A stretch of 64,000 nt of DNA, taken from NCBI RefSeq assembly GCF_003020585.1, contig NZ_PXUE01000002.1, positions 744,001 through 808,000 on the forward strand, in the 5' to 3' direction. Of the stretch, positions 8,838 through 16,727 are shown piece after piece; position 1 is the stretch's first letter; each line of letters opens with the position of its first letter. Both the position numbers and the translations under genes were made by a program. Origin of the DNA: Chryseobacterium aurantiacum (GTDB taxonomy: Bacteria > Bacteroidota > Bacteroidia > Flavobacteriales > Weeksellaceae). Under the pieces are notes generated by a model. It did not search any database, was not told the DNA's origin, and was given only the letters and a program-made list of their open reading frames with translations.

Positions 8838-10355
8838 TTAGTGGAAAAAGTGTCTAACACCTGTAAACATCATTGGGATACCGTGCTCATTTGCAGCTTC
8901 TACACTATCCTGATCTTTTACACTTCCACCTGGCTGAATAATAGCCTTAATACCTTCCTGAGCGCAGAAATCTACTACGTCACGGAAAGGGAAAAATGCA
9001 TCTGAAGCCAATACTAAATCTCCTGTGAATTTTTCTTTTGCTCTTTCAATAGCCTGTTGTGTAGCCCAGATTCTGTTCACCTGTCCGCCTCCGATTCCGA
9101 AAGCCTGAATTCCGTTGGAAACTACGATAGCGTTTGATTTCACATATTTTACAACTCTCTGAGAGAAAAGTAATGCTTTTTTCTGCTCTTCTGTAGGCTG
9201 AACTTCAGTTACTACCTTAATATCATCAGAGAAATGAGTATCGTTATCCTGAACCAAGATACCACCATCTACTTTCACCCATGTCTGCTTGTCTGAAACA
9301 GGGTTTACAATTTTGATGATTCTTAGGTTTTTCTTTTTTCTTAAAACTTCAAGAGCTTCTTCATCAAAATCTGATGCCATTACAATCTCCAGGAATGTTT
9401 TGTTTAATTCCTCAGCTGTAGCTGCATCAATTTTATAGTTCATAGCAACAATTCCGCCAAAGATGGATACCGGATCACATTCGAATGTTTTTTGGTATGT
9501 TTCCAATGCTGAAGTACCGATAGCTACACCACAAGGAGTAGAGTGCTTTACTGCACAACAAGCCATTTCTTCTTTGAACTCCGTTACCACTTTCCAGCAA
9601 AGGTCCATATCACGAAGATTGTTGAAAGAAAGTTCTTTACCACCAAGCTGTTCGAAGTCTTTCATTGCTCCATTCTCGAAAGTAGAAACATAGTAAGCGG
9701 CTGTCTGGTGAGGGTTTTCGCCATATCTTAGGTCAGAAACCTTTTTATAAGAAGCGTTTAAATAGGTAGGATATTCCTCATCTAAAAGCATTCTTGAAAT
9801 AGCGGCATCATAAGCAGAGGTAAGGTTGAATACTTTTCCTGCAAGCTTTTTACGGGTTTCGATGTATGTATCCCCATTTTGCTCCATTTCCAGTTTTACT
9901 TTTGTATAGTCTTCTACATCAGTAATAACCGTTACAGAGTCAAAGTTTTTAGCTGCAGAACGAAGCATTGATGGTCCACCGATATCGATAAACTCTACTT
10001 TCTCGTGTAATGAAATATTTTTATTTACATTTTCAAAGAAAGGATAAAGGTTTACGATAACCATGTCAATCAGACCAATTCCGTGTTCCTGAACCGTTTT
10101 CATATGCTCTTCGTTGGTACGAACAGCCAACAATCCACCGTGAACTTTTGGGTGTAGAGTTTTCACTCTTCCATCCAACATTTCAGGAAAATTGGTTACC
10201 TCATCAATCTGAATGGGATTTAAACCAGCGTCTTTCAAATGTTTGAAGGTTCCTCCTGTGGAGATCAACTCATAGTTTTGAGCTTCCAAAAACTGTGCGA
10301 ACTCAATTAATCCGCTCTTGTCAGAAACACTGATTAAAACTCTCTTTTTACTCAT
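8838..10355 (-). CDS. purH: Bifunctional AICAR formyltransferase / IMP cyclohydrolase
   Basis: Performs the last two steps to IMP. It is 505 aa, full length. The N-terminal methylglyoxal-synthase-like domain (about 1-190) carries the cyclohydrolase, with STGGT at 32-36, [10 protein letters not shown] and [14 protein letters not shown]. The C-terminal transformylase has YGENPHQ at 211-217 and catalytic Lys270-His271 (VKHSTPCG). It is transcribed with purD downstream. The 166-base gap to purN contains another type of repeat, so a fresh promoter there is possible. Both active sites look intact. Confidence 0.98.
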   Translation of the reverse strand: MSKKRVLISVSDKSGLIEFAQFLEAQNYELISTGGTFKHLKDAGLNPIQIDEVTNFPEMLDGRVKTLHPKVHGGLLAVRTNEEHMKTVQEHGIGLIDMVIVNLYPFFENVNKNISLHEKVEFIDIGGPSMLRSAAKNFDSVTVITDVEDYTKVKLEMEQNGDTYIETRKKLAGKVFNLTSAYDAAISRMLLDEEYPTYLNASYKKVSDLRYGENPHQTAAYYVSTFENGAMKDFEQLGGKELSFNNLRDMDLCWKVVTEFKEEMACCAVKHSTPCGVAIGTSALETYQKTFECDPVSIFGGIVAMNYKIDAATAEELNKTFLEIVMASDFDEEALEVLRKKKNLRIIKIVNPVSDKQTWVKVDGGILVQDNDTHFSDDIKVVTEVQPTEEQKKALLFSQRVVKYVKSNAIVVSNGIQAFGIGGGQVNRIWATQQAIERAKEKFTGDLVLASDAFFPFRDVVDFCAQEGIKAIIQPGGSVKDQDSVEAANEHGIPMMFTGVRHFFH

Positions 10356-10448
10356 TTTACTTTCAATTTTTTACTTTTTACAGCTATTTCAAACTGTGTC
10401 CGGGTCTTTCACCTCCGAACTTACTTTTATTTTACTTAGATTTTTGCT

Positions 10449-10523
10449 AATGTAGCAATGTATCAGTTTAACAATGTAACAATAAACTATTGGTAAATTG
10501 ATACGTTGTTAGATTGGTACATT
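10449..10523. repeat. Intergenic inverted repeat of AATGTAnCAAT words
   Basis: The left arm contains AATGTAGCAATGTATCA (10449-10465) and the right arm carries the imperfect reverse complement (TGATACG...GGTACATT, 10499-10523), with similar words between. The right arm overlaps the purN stop codon. It is different from the CAGA/TCTG family. Confidence 0.55.
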
Positions 10524-11088
10524 ATTTATTTCCCAGGACCTTGTTGATCGCTATTGGAAATATTTCATATTCAATCTGGTGAACTTTCTGAGCTAGTGTT
10601 TCAGGAGTGTCATCGGCTGTTACTTCAAAAGATTTTTGAAGAATAGCTTCTCCTTCGTCAATGCCCGATGTCACAAAATGCACTGTTGCCCCACTCTCTA
10701 CTTCTTTTGCTTCAATGACTGCATTGTGAACGTTCATTCCCCACATTCCTTTTCCTCCGAACTTCGGAAGCAATGCAGGATGAATATTGATTATCTTACC
10801 ATTCCAGTTTTCGCAGAATTCAGATTTTAAAATGGATAAAAATCCTGCCAATACGATCAGATCTGTATTTTGTGGGATTACTTTAGCCAATTCAGAGCTG
10901 AAGTTCTTTCCTCTTGGAATGAGTATGCTTTCTATCTTGTGATTTTTTGCTCTTTCCAATCCGAAACATTCTCTGTCAGCAACCACCAAATTTACTTTTG
11001 CGTTCTGAATTTCTCCAGCTTCAATAGTATCAATGATTCTCTGCAGATTGGTTCCTGAACCGGATACGAGTACAACGATGTTCTTCAT
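10522..11088 (-). CDS. purN: Phosphoribosylglycinamide formyltransferase
   Basis: Transfers formyl from 10-formyl-THF to GAR, step 3 of purine synthesis. It is 188 aa, the usual size. It shows GSGTNLQ at 10-16 (phosphate loop), NIHPALLP with Asn101/His103, and GIDEGE with Asp144; these are the catalytic Asn, His and Asp of the family. It sits 75 bases after purM with a CAGA/TCTG repeat in the gap. Its stop codon is inside a second repeat. No anomaly in the coding region. Confidence 0.97.
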   Translation of the reverse strand: MKNIVVLVSGSGTNLQRIIDTIEAGEIQNAKVNLVVADRECFGLERAKNHKIESILIPRGKNFSSELAKVIPQNTDLIVLAGFLSILKSEFCENWNGKIINIHPALLPKFGGKGMWGMNVHNAVIEAKEVESGATVHFVTSGIDEGEAILQKSFEVTADDTPETLAQKVHQIEYEIFPIAINKVLGNK

Positions 11089-11092
11089 TATT

Positions 11093-11161
11093 CAGATGTT
11101 AGATATCAGATTTAAGATTACAGACTTACAGTCTGATGTCTAGGGTCTGAAATCTGATGTC
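11093..11161. repeat. Dispersed palindromic repeat, CAGA/TCTG family
   Basis: Centred on CAGACT-TAC-AGTCTG (11121-11135) and flanked by further AGATATCAGA and TCTGAAATCTGATGTC words. It fills almost the whole purM-purN gap. Confidence 0.7.
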
Positions 11162-11163
11162 AT

Positions 11164-12156
11164 TTAAAATTTCAAATTGATTTTCTCAGCTCCTTCTGTG
11201 ATCTCACCAATTTCGTAAGCATCATCTAAAAGGTGTAATACTTTTTCAGCATGTTCAGCGTCTACTACAATGATCATCCCAACACCCATATTGAATGTTC
11301 CGAACATTTCTTCACGAGTAACTCCTCCTCTTTTCTCCAGTTCAAGCATTACACTTGGAATTCTGATTTTTGAACCGTCAACAGAAGCACAAAGTCCCTC
11401 TGGGATAATTCTTGGAACGTTTTCGTAAAGTCCACCACCTGTAATATGAGCAATTCCCCCTACTTTTACCTCTTCCAATACTTTGTGAATATCTTTGAAA
11501 TATAATCTTGTTGGAACTAAAAGTGTTTCATATAAAGGTTTTCCTTCAAACTCTTCTTCAAAGTTCGGGAATACTTTTCTTACTAAAGAGAATCCATTGG
11601 AGTGGAATCCTGAGCTTGGTAATGCAATAATTTTGTTACCCGGCTTAATGTTGGATCCATCAATAATCTGATCTTTCTCTACAATTCCTACACAAAATCC
11701 TGCAACATCATAATCTCCTGGCTGGTACATTCCCGGCATTTCGGCAGTTTCTCCTCCAATTAATGCACAATTGTTATCTTTACAAGCTTCCACCATTCCT
11801 AAAACGATCTCAGCGGCAATTTCAGAATCCAGTTTACCACAAGCTAAATAATCTAAAAAGAATAATGGCTTAGCACCGTGGCAAAGAATATCGTTGGCAC
11901 ACATGGCGAAACAGTCTACACCGATAGAGTCATATTTTTTAGTATCCAAAGCTACCTTCAGCTTTGTTCCTACTCCATCTGTTCCTGAAACAAGAACCGG
12001 ATTTTTATATCCTCCGATCTCATAGAAAGCACCAAAACTTCCCAAGTGATTCAATACATTGGAATTGTGGGTTTCACCAACCGCTTTTTTGATCTTGTCA
12101 ACCGTTTTGTATCCTTCTTCTTTGTCTACTCCTGCTGATTTGTAAGTGTTGCTCAT
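11164..12156 (-). CDS. purM: Phosphoribosylformylglycinamidine cyclo-ligase (AIR synthetase)
   Basis: Closes the imidazole ring, FGAM to AIR, with ATP. It is 330 aa, normal length. Recognisable segments: SGTDGVGTKLKVA (about 58-70), GVDCFAMCANDILCHGA, GGETAEMPGMY, SSGFHSNGFSLVRK and HITGGGLYENVPRI. It is the first gene of the purine run on this strand; upstream lie a repeat, a hairpin with a T-tract and a candidate -7 box, so its transcript may carry a leader of about 250 bases. Confidence 0.97.
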   Translation of the reverse strand: MSNTYKSAGVDKEEGYKTVDKIKKAVGETHNSNVLNHLGSFGAFYEIGGYKNPVLVSGTDGVGTKLKVALDTKKYDSIGVDCFAMCANDILCHGAKPLFFLDYLACGKLDSEIAAEIVLGMVEACKDNNCALIGGETAEMPGMYQPGDYDVAGFCVGIVEKDQIIDGSNIKPGNKIIALPSSGFHSNGFSLVRKVFPNFEEEFEGKPLYETLLVPTRLYFKDIHKVLEEVKVGGIAHITGGGLYENVPRIIPEGLCASVDGSKIRIPSVMLELEKRGGVTREEMFGTFNMGVGMIIVVDAEHAEKVLHLLDDAYEIGEITEGAEKINLKF

Positions 12157-12162
12157 GTCTGC

Positions 12163-12238
12163 TTAGATTTTTAGATTTCAGATTTCAGATTTCAGATGAT
12201 TAATTGTCTTACATCTGACGTCTTGTGTCTTCTTATCT
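12163..12238. repeat. Dispersed repeat, CAGA/TCTG family, with direct AGATTTC copies
   Basis: Several back-to-back copies of AGATTTC(AG) are followed by ACATCTGACGTCTTGTGTCT-type words, giving a loose inverted repeat right before the purM start. Confidence 0.55.
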
Positions 12239-12284
12239 TTTAATATTTCAATTACTTTTATACTCGATTTTAGAAAACAAAAAA

Positions 12285-12310
12285 GCCGACAATCTTTTCA
12301 GATTATCGGC
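12285..12310 (-). terminator. Hairpin with T-tract upstream of purM (terminator or attenuator)
   Basis: GCCGACAATCT pairs with AGATTATCGGC (one C/A mismatch) around a TTTC loop. On the minus strand it is followed by TTTTTTGTTTT. It may end the FMN reductase transcript or act as an attenuator within a purM leader. Confidence 0.65.
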
Positions 12311-12317
12311 CGTTATT

Positions 12318-12392
12318 TTATCTCAGAATTTCAGAGCCCACAATTTTCCCTTTATGAGAAAAACATTGTTTATAGGAGGTCTGAATTTTCAT
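12318..12392 (-). other. Possible 24-codon leader ORF upstream of purM
   Basis: ATG at 12392 to TAA at 12318, ending 8 bases before the hairpin at 12285-12310 and starting about 15 bases after a TATTTTTG box. The position suits a leader peptide, but the sequence has no telling codon run, so chance is quite possible. Confidence 0.2.
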
Positions 12393-12406
12393 CTCTTTTC
12401 TTTTTG

Positions 12407-12414
12407 CAAAAATA
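12407..12414 (-). promoter_or_regulatory. Candidate -7 box (TATTTTTG) for a purM leader transcript
   Basis: Matches TAnnTTTG on the minus strand, just downstream of the FMN reductase stop and about 250 bases before purM. Confidence 0.35.
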
Positions 12415-12439
12415 GTAATTTTAAATGAATATTCAAATT

Positions 12440-12991
12440 CTATTTTTCAAGGATCGTTTCAATGGCTGCAATCTTCTTGATTTTTTCCTTTAATTCACTG
12501 TTTTTCTCTTCATTAGAAATTTTTTGTTCAGCTTTATCAAAGTTATCATTAAAGAAAGGAAGGGAGAATGTTTCTACCACATTTCCACCGTGGAAAGGGA
12601 AACGCTTTGATGCTGCATCCAAAACTCCTGCACCACCTCTTCCTCCCGGAGATGTAGCCATCAATAGCATGGGTACTTCATTCCAAACGGTTCTGTCTTT
12701 GATTCTGGATACCCAGTCGAACACATTTTTGAATGCTGTAGAATAGGTTCCGTTATGTTCTGCCAAAGCAACCAACAATACGTTTGCCCCGTCAATCTTA
12801 GCAGCAAAGTCATGAGCTTCCTGAGGTACACCGCCTGCTAATTCTCTTTCATGTTTATAGATTGGCATTTCGAAAGGGTTCAGATCTACGACTTCTACTT
12901 CTGCATTTTCAAATAATGTTGATGCGTAGGCTACCAACTGTTTGTTCATAGAAACTTCTGAGTTACTTCCTGCTATTGCTAAAATTTTCAT
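12440..12991 (-). CDS. NADPH-dependent FMN reductase-like flavoprotein
   Basis: A 183-aa flavodoxin-fold protein of the NADPH-dependent FMN reductase family (quinone, chromate or azo reductase relatives). It starts MKILAIAGSNSEVSMNKQLV, where GSNSxxSxN binds the FMN phosphate, followed by PIYKHERELAGGVP and ATSPGGRGGAGV near residue 113, the usual flavin-side loop. Cytoplasmic, no signal peptide. It is next to the pirin gene on the same strand, about 100 bases apart; in Bacteroidota and Proteobacteria an oxidoreductase often accompanies a pirin gene, so the two may be functionally linked. The electron acceptor is not known. Confidence 0.9.
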   Translation of the reverse strand: MKILAIAGSNSEVSMNKQLVAYASTLFENAEVEVVDLNPFEMPIYKHERELAGGVPQEAHDFAAKIDGANVLLVALAEHNGTYSTAFKNVFDWVSRIKDRTVWNEVPMLLMATSPGGRGGAGVLDAASKRFPFHGGNVVETFSLPFFNDNFDKAEQKISNEEKNSELKEKIKKIAAIETILEK

Positions 12992-13020
12992 ATGTAGTAT
13001 TTATTTTTAAGTTACATCAG

Positions 13021-13053
13021 ACCACCATCCACAAGGGTTCTGTTGATGGTGGT
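13021..13053. terminator. Hairpin between pirin and FMN reductase genes
   Basis: ACCACCATC pairs with GATGGTGGT across a 15-base loop. No clean T-tract follows on the minus strand, so it may be only a partial terminator. Confidence 0.45.
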
Positions 13054-13093
13054 TTGATATTATTTTAATTTTTAAGAATACAAATTTAGTTTT

Positions 13094-13822
13094 TTATTTA
13101 AGATAAGAAGGCAATTCCATTGGGACTTCCATTAATAATATTTCTGCATCTTCCACTGCTTCAATATTAAAACTTTGTGTATCCAAGATTCCCAAACCAT
13201 CTCTTTCATTAAGGATACGATCACCTACTTTTGCTGATCCTTTTAAAACAAAAGCATAGACTCCGTTTCCTTTTTTATTCAACATATAGTTTTTTCCATT
13301 TCCTTTTTTGAAGTTGGCCAAATTGAACCAGGCATCCTGATGGATCCAAACGCCGTCATCATTTTTATTAGGGGATAAAATCTGCTGGAATCCGTTGATT
13401 TTTTCTCCTTCTTTGATGCTTTTCTGATCATATCTTGGTTCAACATTTAATTCTTTAGGAAAAACCCAGATCTGTAAGAATTTTACTTCTTCATCTTTAT
13501 TCTTATTGTATTCGCTGTGCATTACTCCAGTTCCGGCGCTCATCACCTGAATTTCACCTTTCTTAATTACCGCAGTAGTACCCATTGAATCTTTGTGTTC
13601 CAAATCTCCCTCCAAAGGAATGGATATAATTTCCATATCTCTGTGTGGATGTGTCCCGAATCCCATTCCCTGAGAAACGGTGTCATCGTTCAATACTCTT
13701 AAAACCCCGAAATTCATTCTGTCGTTGTTTTGATAGTTAGCAAAACTGAATGTGTGGTAAGAATTTAACCAACCATGATTAGCATGGCCTCTAGAATCTG
13801 CTTTATGATATACTGTTTTCAT
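13094..13822 (-). CDS. Pirin family protein (bicupin)
   Basis: A 242-aa cupin protein. The metal ligands of pirins are present: His58 and His60 (GTHPHRDMEI), His102 and Glu104 (GVMHSEYN). Some pirins are quercetin dioxygenases and others bind transcription factors; the sequence does not decide between these. The N-terminal cupin is well conserved and the C-terminal cupin (about 150-240) has WIHQDAWFN and ends with a typical LLMEVPM segment. It is upstream of the FMN reductase on the same strand. The start Met has a sensible length and no longer alternative is needed. Confidence 0.93.
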   Translation of the reverse strand: MKTVYHKADSRGHANHGWLNSYHTFSFANYQNNDRMNFGVLRVLNDDTVSQGMGFGTHPHRDMEIISIPLEGDLEHKDSMGTTAVIKKGEIQVMSAGTGVMHSEYNKNKDEEVKFLQIWVFPKELNVEPRYDQKSIKEGEKINGFQQILSPNKNDDGVWIHQDAWFNLANFKKGNGKNYMLNKKGNGVYAFVLKGSAKVGDRILNERDGLGILDTQSFNIEAVEDAEILLMEVPMELPSYLK

Positions 13823-14120
13823 TTCTGTGATTATTTATAGTACAAATGTAAGGGATGTGATGGTGAAAAAAGTTGATGTAGGTTAAGAAAGGAATGAATG
13901 GTTTTCGAAAGGATAAAATTGCTGATAAATTAGATTACGCAAAGGCGCAATTGATTTATCCTTTATGCTTTTAAGCCACAAGGATTTTATCTTTTATAAA
14001 ATTTCAGGTTGGATATTGTTTTTTCTTACAGAGTGAGCAAATTGAGCAGGTTATATAAAGTAGTTGTAAACATCTACGAAATCTAAGAGAAATTATTATC
14101 CTATTTTCAATAGGAAATTC
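13823..14120. other. Intergenic region, no gene seen
   Basis: AT-rich stretch between the pirin gene start and the end of the orphan acidic gene. It holds a fragment with ACGCAAAGGCGCAATTGA and GCCACAAGG words that resembles decayed intergenic repeats of flavobacteria, but no second copy is in the window. Confidence 0.35.
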
Positions 14121-14576
14121 TTATTTGTTTTTATAAAGTATAGTGGTATAATCCGTATTATAATTTCGTGTTTCTATATTTAGTTTATTTAGTAGTTCAT
14201 CAGCATCAATCTTTATATTTTTCCAGATTTCATTGGTATCCAGAAACTCCCAATCCCAAATTTCCACAGGGATATCATCCACTTTCTTTTTAAACATTAA
14301 AAGTTCGGACTTAAGAGACTCATCTATTAGTTTGTTTCTAAATACTGTTTCAAATAAAACCGGTAAAAATGCATAATCCAGTTCTTCATATAGCTCCGTT
14401 AATGGATCTATTAAAACCGGAGCCATTTCATCTAATTGTTCCACACTATAGGTATACAGAATTAGTGAGTTTATAATATTTGTATAATAAAAATTTACAT
14501 GTTTATCATATTCAAGCAACTCTTCTTGGGTAAATCCAAGGTCATCGGACTTATTCGGTTCTTCAATCTCTGACAT
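14121..14576 (-). CDS. Hypothetical acidic protein, orphan
   Basis: A 151-aa soluble protein rich in Asp, Glu, Leu and Asn, with no signal peptide and no membrane segment. It is probably mostly helical (long runs such as LIDESLKSELLMFKKKVDD) with a striking IPVEIWDWEFLDTNEIW patch in the middle. I do not recognise the family. Small, acidic, AT-rich orphan genes like this are often immunity proteins left without their toxin, but nothing here proves that, and no toxin gene is adjacent. It has its own upstream region and is followed by no clear terminator. Confidence 0.7.
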   Translation of the reverse strand: MSEIEEPNKSDDLGFTQEELLEYDKHVNFYYTNIINSLILYTYSVEQLDEMAPVLIDPLTELYEELDYAFLPVLFETVFRNKLIDESLKSELLMFKKKVDDIPVEIWDWEFLDTNEIWKNIKIDADELLNKLNIETRNYNTDYTTILYKNK

Positions 14577-14673
14577 CTTTTATTATTTTGATTTAAATAA
14601 GTGATTAAAAATACTAATTTAATTAACTTATTGGGGTTTAACCTTTTTTAGAAGATTATAAATATAAATAAGT

Positions 14674-14735
14674 TTTGGCTAAAGCCAATTGATAAATAAT
14701 TAAAGAGAAAGCGGGCTAAAGCCCGCTCCTATTGA
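14674..14735. repeat. Intergenic GGCTAAAGCC repeat with hairpin
   Basis: Two related palindromes follow each other: TTGGCTAAAGCCAA and then AGCGGGCT-AA-AGCCCGCT (14710-14727), ending in CCTATTGA. I know the same pair of words from Chryseobacterium intergenic regions, so this is probably a dispersed element; it could also serve as the terminator of the MFS gene. Confidence 0.6.
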
Positions 14736-14781
14736 ATATTAATTCTATTATTTTATTTTCTATATGCAATAATACTTTTAA

Positions 14782-16200
14782 CTAAAAGTGCACTTGTTTA
14801 ATCTCTTCTGCAATTTCTTTAGGGGTTTCGTTGTCTGACTTAACGAAAATCATGGTGACTACAGCTCCAATCAGCATGCAAACACCTCCTACCACTACAT
14901 AATCCATTGCCTGCTTACCAAAAACACCACTTACAATTGGTCCTCCGAATAAACCATTGATGATCTGCGGAATAACAATAAAGAAATTGAATATTCCCAT
15001 ATAAACACCCATTTTTCTTTGCGGAATCACTTCAATAAGCATGGCATAAGGCATTGCCAGGATGCTTGCCCAGGCAAATCCCAGTCCGATCATTGAAACC
15101 CATAGATTATTTACATCCTTGATAAAATACATGGAAATCAGTCCCAGCCCTCCACATAATAAGGCTAAAGCATGGGTTTGTTTTTTACCGATCCACTTTG
15201 CTATGGGAGTTAATAAAAACGCAAAAGGAATTGCCCAAAGATTATACATTCCAAAGAGTTTCCCTGTTAAATCTCCGGCATCATTGAATGCCTTGGAGTG
15301 TGTATCCTCCGGAGACAGCCCCATATGATGAGTTGCGAGCGCACTGGTGGTAAATACCCACATGGTAAATAATGCAAACCATGAGAAGAACTGAACAATT
15401 CCAAGCTTTTTCATTTGAACAGGAATGGTCGCAAAGTCTTTGAAGATATCTGAAAATTTTGATTTTTCAGGTTCTGCTTCTTTTCCGTCTTCAAACTCAG
15501 CAAATTCTTGTGGAGAATATTCTCTGGTCGTAATGATGGTATATAAAATGGATATTATCAGCAGTACAGCTCCCACATAAAAGGAATAAATTACATTATC
15601 TGCAACAAAGCCTTTGGGGGCTTCATTAGAAATTCCAAGCTTTGTCAACCAATCCGGCAAATAAGAACCCAGCACGGCTCCTATTCCGATCAAAATGGTT
15701 TGAACTGAAAATCCAATTGTTCCCTGATGCTTCGGAAGCATATCACCAACCAGGGCTCTAAAGGGCTCCATGGCAATATTTACGGATGCATCCATCATGG
15801 CAAGAAAAATTACGGCTAACAGCAAGGCATTTGCAGCAAACATTTGGGTTACGGAAGCTGCATTTGGAAGTAAAACCAATCCTATGGCACACAAAACAGC
15901 GCCAATTAAGAAATAAGGCTTTCGTCTTCCCAACGGGCTCCAGGTATTATCTCCCATATGCCCGATAATAGGCTGAACGATCAAACCTGTAATGGGAGCC
16001 ACCAACCAAAACCACGATAACTCATGAACATCTGCTCCTAAATTACCAAGAATACGGCTTGCATTTCCGTTCTGTAGTCCAAACGCCATTTGGATTCCTA
16101 AAAATCCCATGCTCATATTAATGATTTGCAGCATGGAAAGGTTAGGTTTTATTCTTTTCCCAGATGAACCATCTGCATATCTCCCGTCCATTACCGCCAT
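14782..16200 (-). CDS. MFS sugar transporter, SLC45/sucrose-maltose type
   Basis: A 472-aa inner-membrane protein with 12 predicted helices. The markers are RPPF-like GRRKPYFLIGA after helix 2, a family QMAFGLQNGNASRI first helix, and RALVGDMLPKHQG in the middle, as in proton-coupled disaccharide carriers of the SLC45/SUC group. It probably imports maltose or short malto-oligosaccharides made by the neighbouring GH13 and GH97 enzymes. It is translationally coupled to the gene upstream: their stop and start share one base (TAATG). Gene order MFS, NTF2-like, GH13 on one strand suggests one operon. The substrate is inferred from context only. Confidence 0.88.
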   Translation of the reverse strand: MAVMDGRYADGSSGKRIKPNLSMLQIINMSMGFLGIQMAFGLQNGNASRILGNLGADVHELSWFWLVAPITGLIVQPIIGHMGDNTWSPLGRRKPYFLIGAVLCAIGLVLLPNAASVTQMFAANALLLAVIFLAMMDASVNIAMEPFRALVGDMLPKHQGTIGFSVQTILIGIGAVLGSYLPDWLTKLGISNEAPKGFVADNVIYSFYVGAVLLIISILYTIITTREYSPQEFAEFEDGKEAEPEKSKFSDIFKDFATIPVQMKKLGIVQFFSWFALFTMWVFTTSALATHHMGLSPEDTHSKAFNDAGDLTGKLFGMYNLWAIPFAFLLTPIAKWIGKKQTHALALLCGGLGLISMYFIKDVNNLWVSMIGLGFAWASILAMPYAMLIEVIPQRKMGVYMGIFNFFIVIPQIINGLFGGPIVSGVFGKQAMDYVVVGGVCMLIGAVVTMIFVKSDNETPKEIAEEIKQVHF

Positions 16201-16718
16201 TATGACTTCAGTTTTTGGATTAATACATCTTCTATGGGTGCTTTTTCAACTACAACTTTATCTACTACATCATTCGGAACGGTCATAGAAAGAACATATT
16301 GTTTTACTTTCCAGCTTCCATTAATTTTTTCTACAACACCTGATCCACGACAAATTTTCATTTGGGTATCCAATAATTCGTCAAACCAAGCCAGTTTTCC
16401 GTCTTTACTGAAATAGATATTTCTTTTAAGAGAGGTGAAATTCCAGGTTTTCTTTTTATCAAAATATGGTTTTGCCCAAACCATGAACTCCTTTTTATTC
16501 CAGATTTCAGTGGCATCTGTTCCTATAAATGTAGATTCGTCAGCAAAATAATTGAAATAAGTTGTATAATCTGCTTTTGCAGCAGCAACGTTAAAGGCAT
16601 CCAGCATTGTACCGATCTCTGATTTTTCTTTTTCAAAAGCTTTGCCTGATTGTGCTGAAAGCATTGAAAATCCTAATAAAAACAGGATGAATGTATGAAC
16701 AGTTATTAATTTTCTCAT
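16200..16718 (-). CDS. Secreted NTF2-like (SnoaL/DUF4440-type) protein
   Basis: A 172-aa protein with a signal peptide (MRKLITVHTFILFLLGFSMLSA, then QSG) and a single NTF2-like cone fold: an N-terminal helix pair with MLDAFNVAAAKADYTTYFNYFADESTFIGTD-type sequence, EIWNKKEF, LAWFDELLDT and a final KVKQYVLSMTVPND strand. Proteins of this fold bind small ligands or are enzymes; its role here is unknown. It is 9 bases after the GH13 stop and overlaps the MFS start by one base, so it belongs to the glucan operon. Likely periplasmic. Confidence 0.85.
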   Translation of the reverse strand: MRKLITVHTFILFLLGFSMLSAQSGKAFEKEKSEIGTMLDAFNVAAAKADYTTYFNYFADESTFIGTDATEIWNKKEFMVWAKPYFDKKKTWNFTSLKRNIYFSKDGKLAWFDELLDTQMKICRGSGVVEKINGSWKVKQYVLSMTVPNDVVDKVVVEKAPIEDVLIQKLKS

Positions 16719-16727
16719 AGGTATTAT

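Noticed and set aside
12163-12238. Purine riboswitch before purM
   Set aside because: The region is a repeat of AGATTTC words; no purine or PRPP aptamer core could be found.
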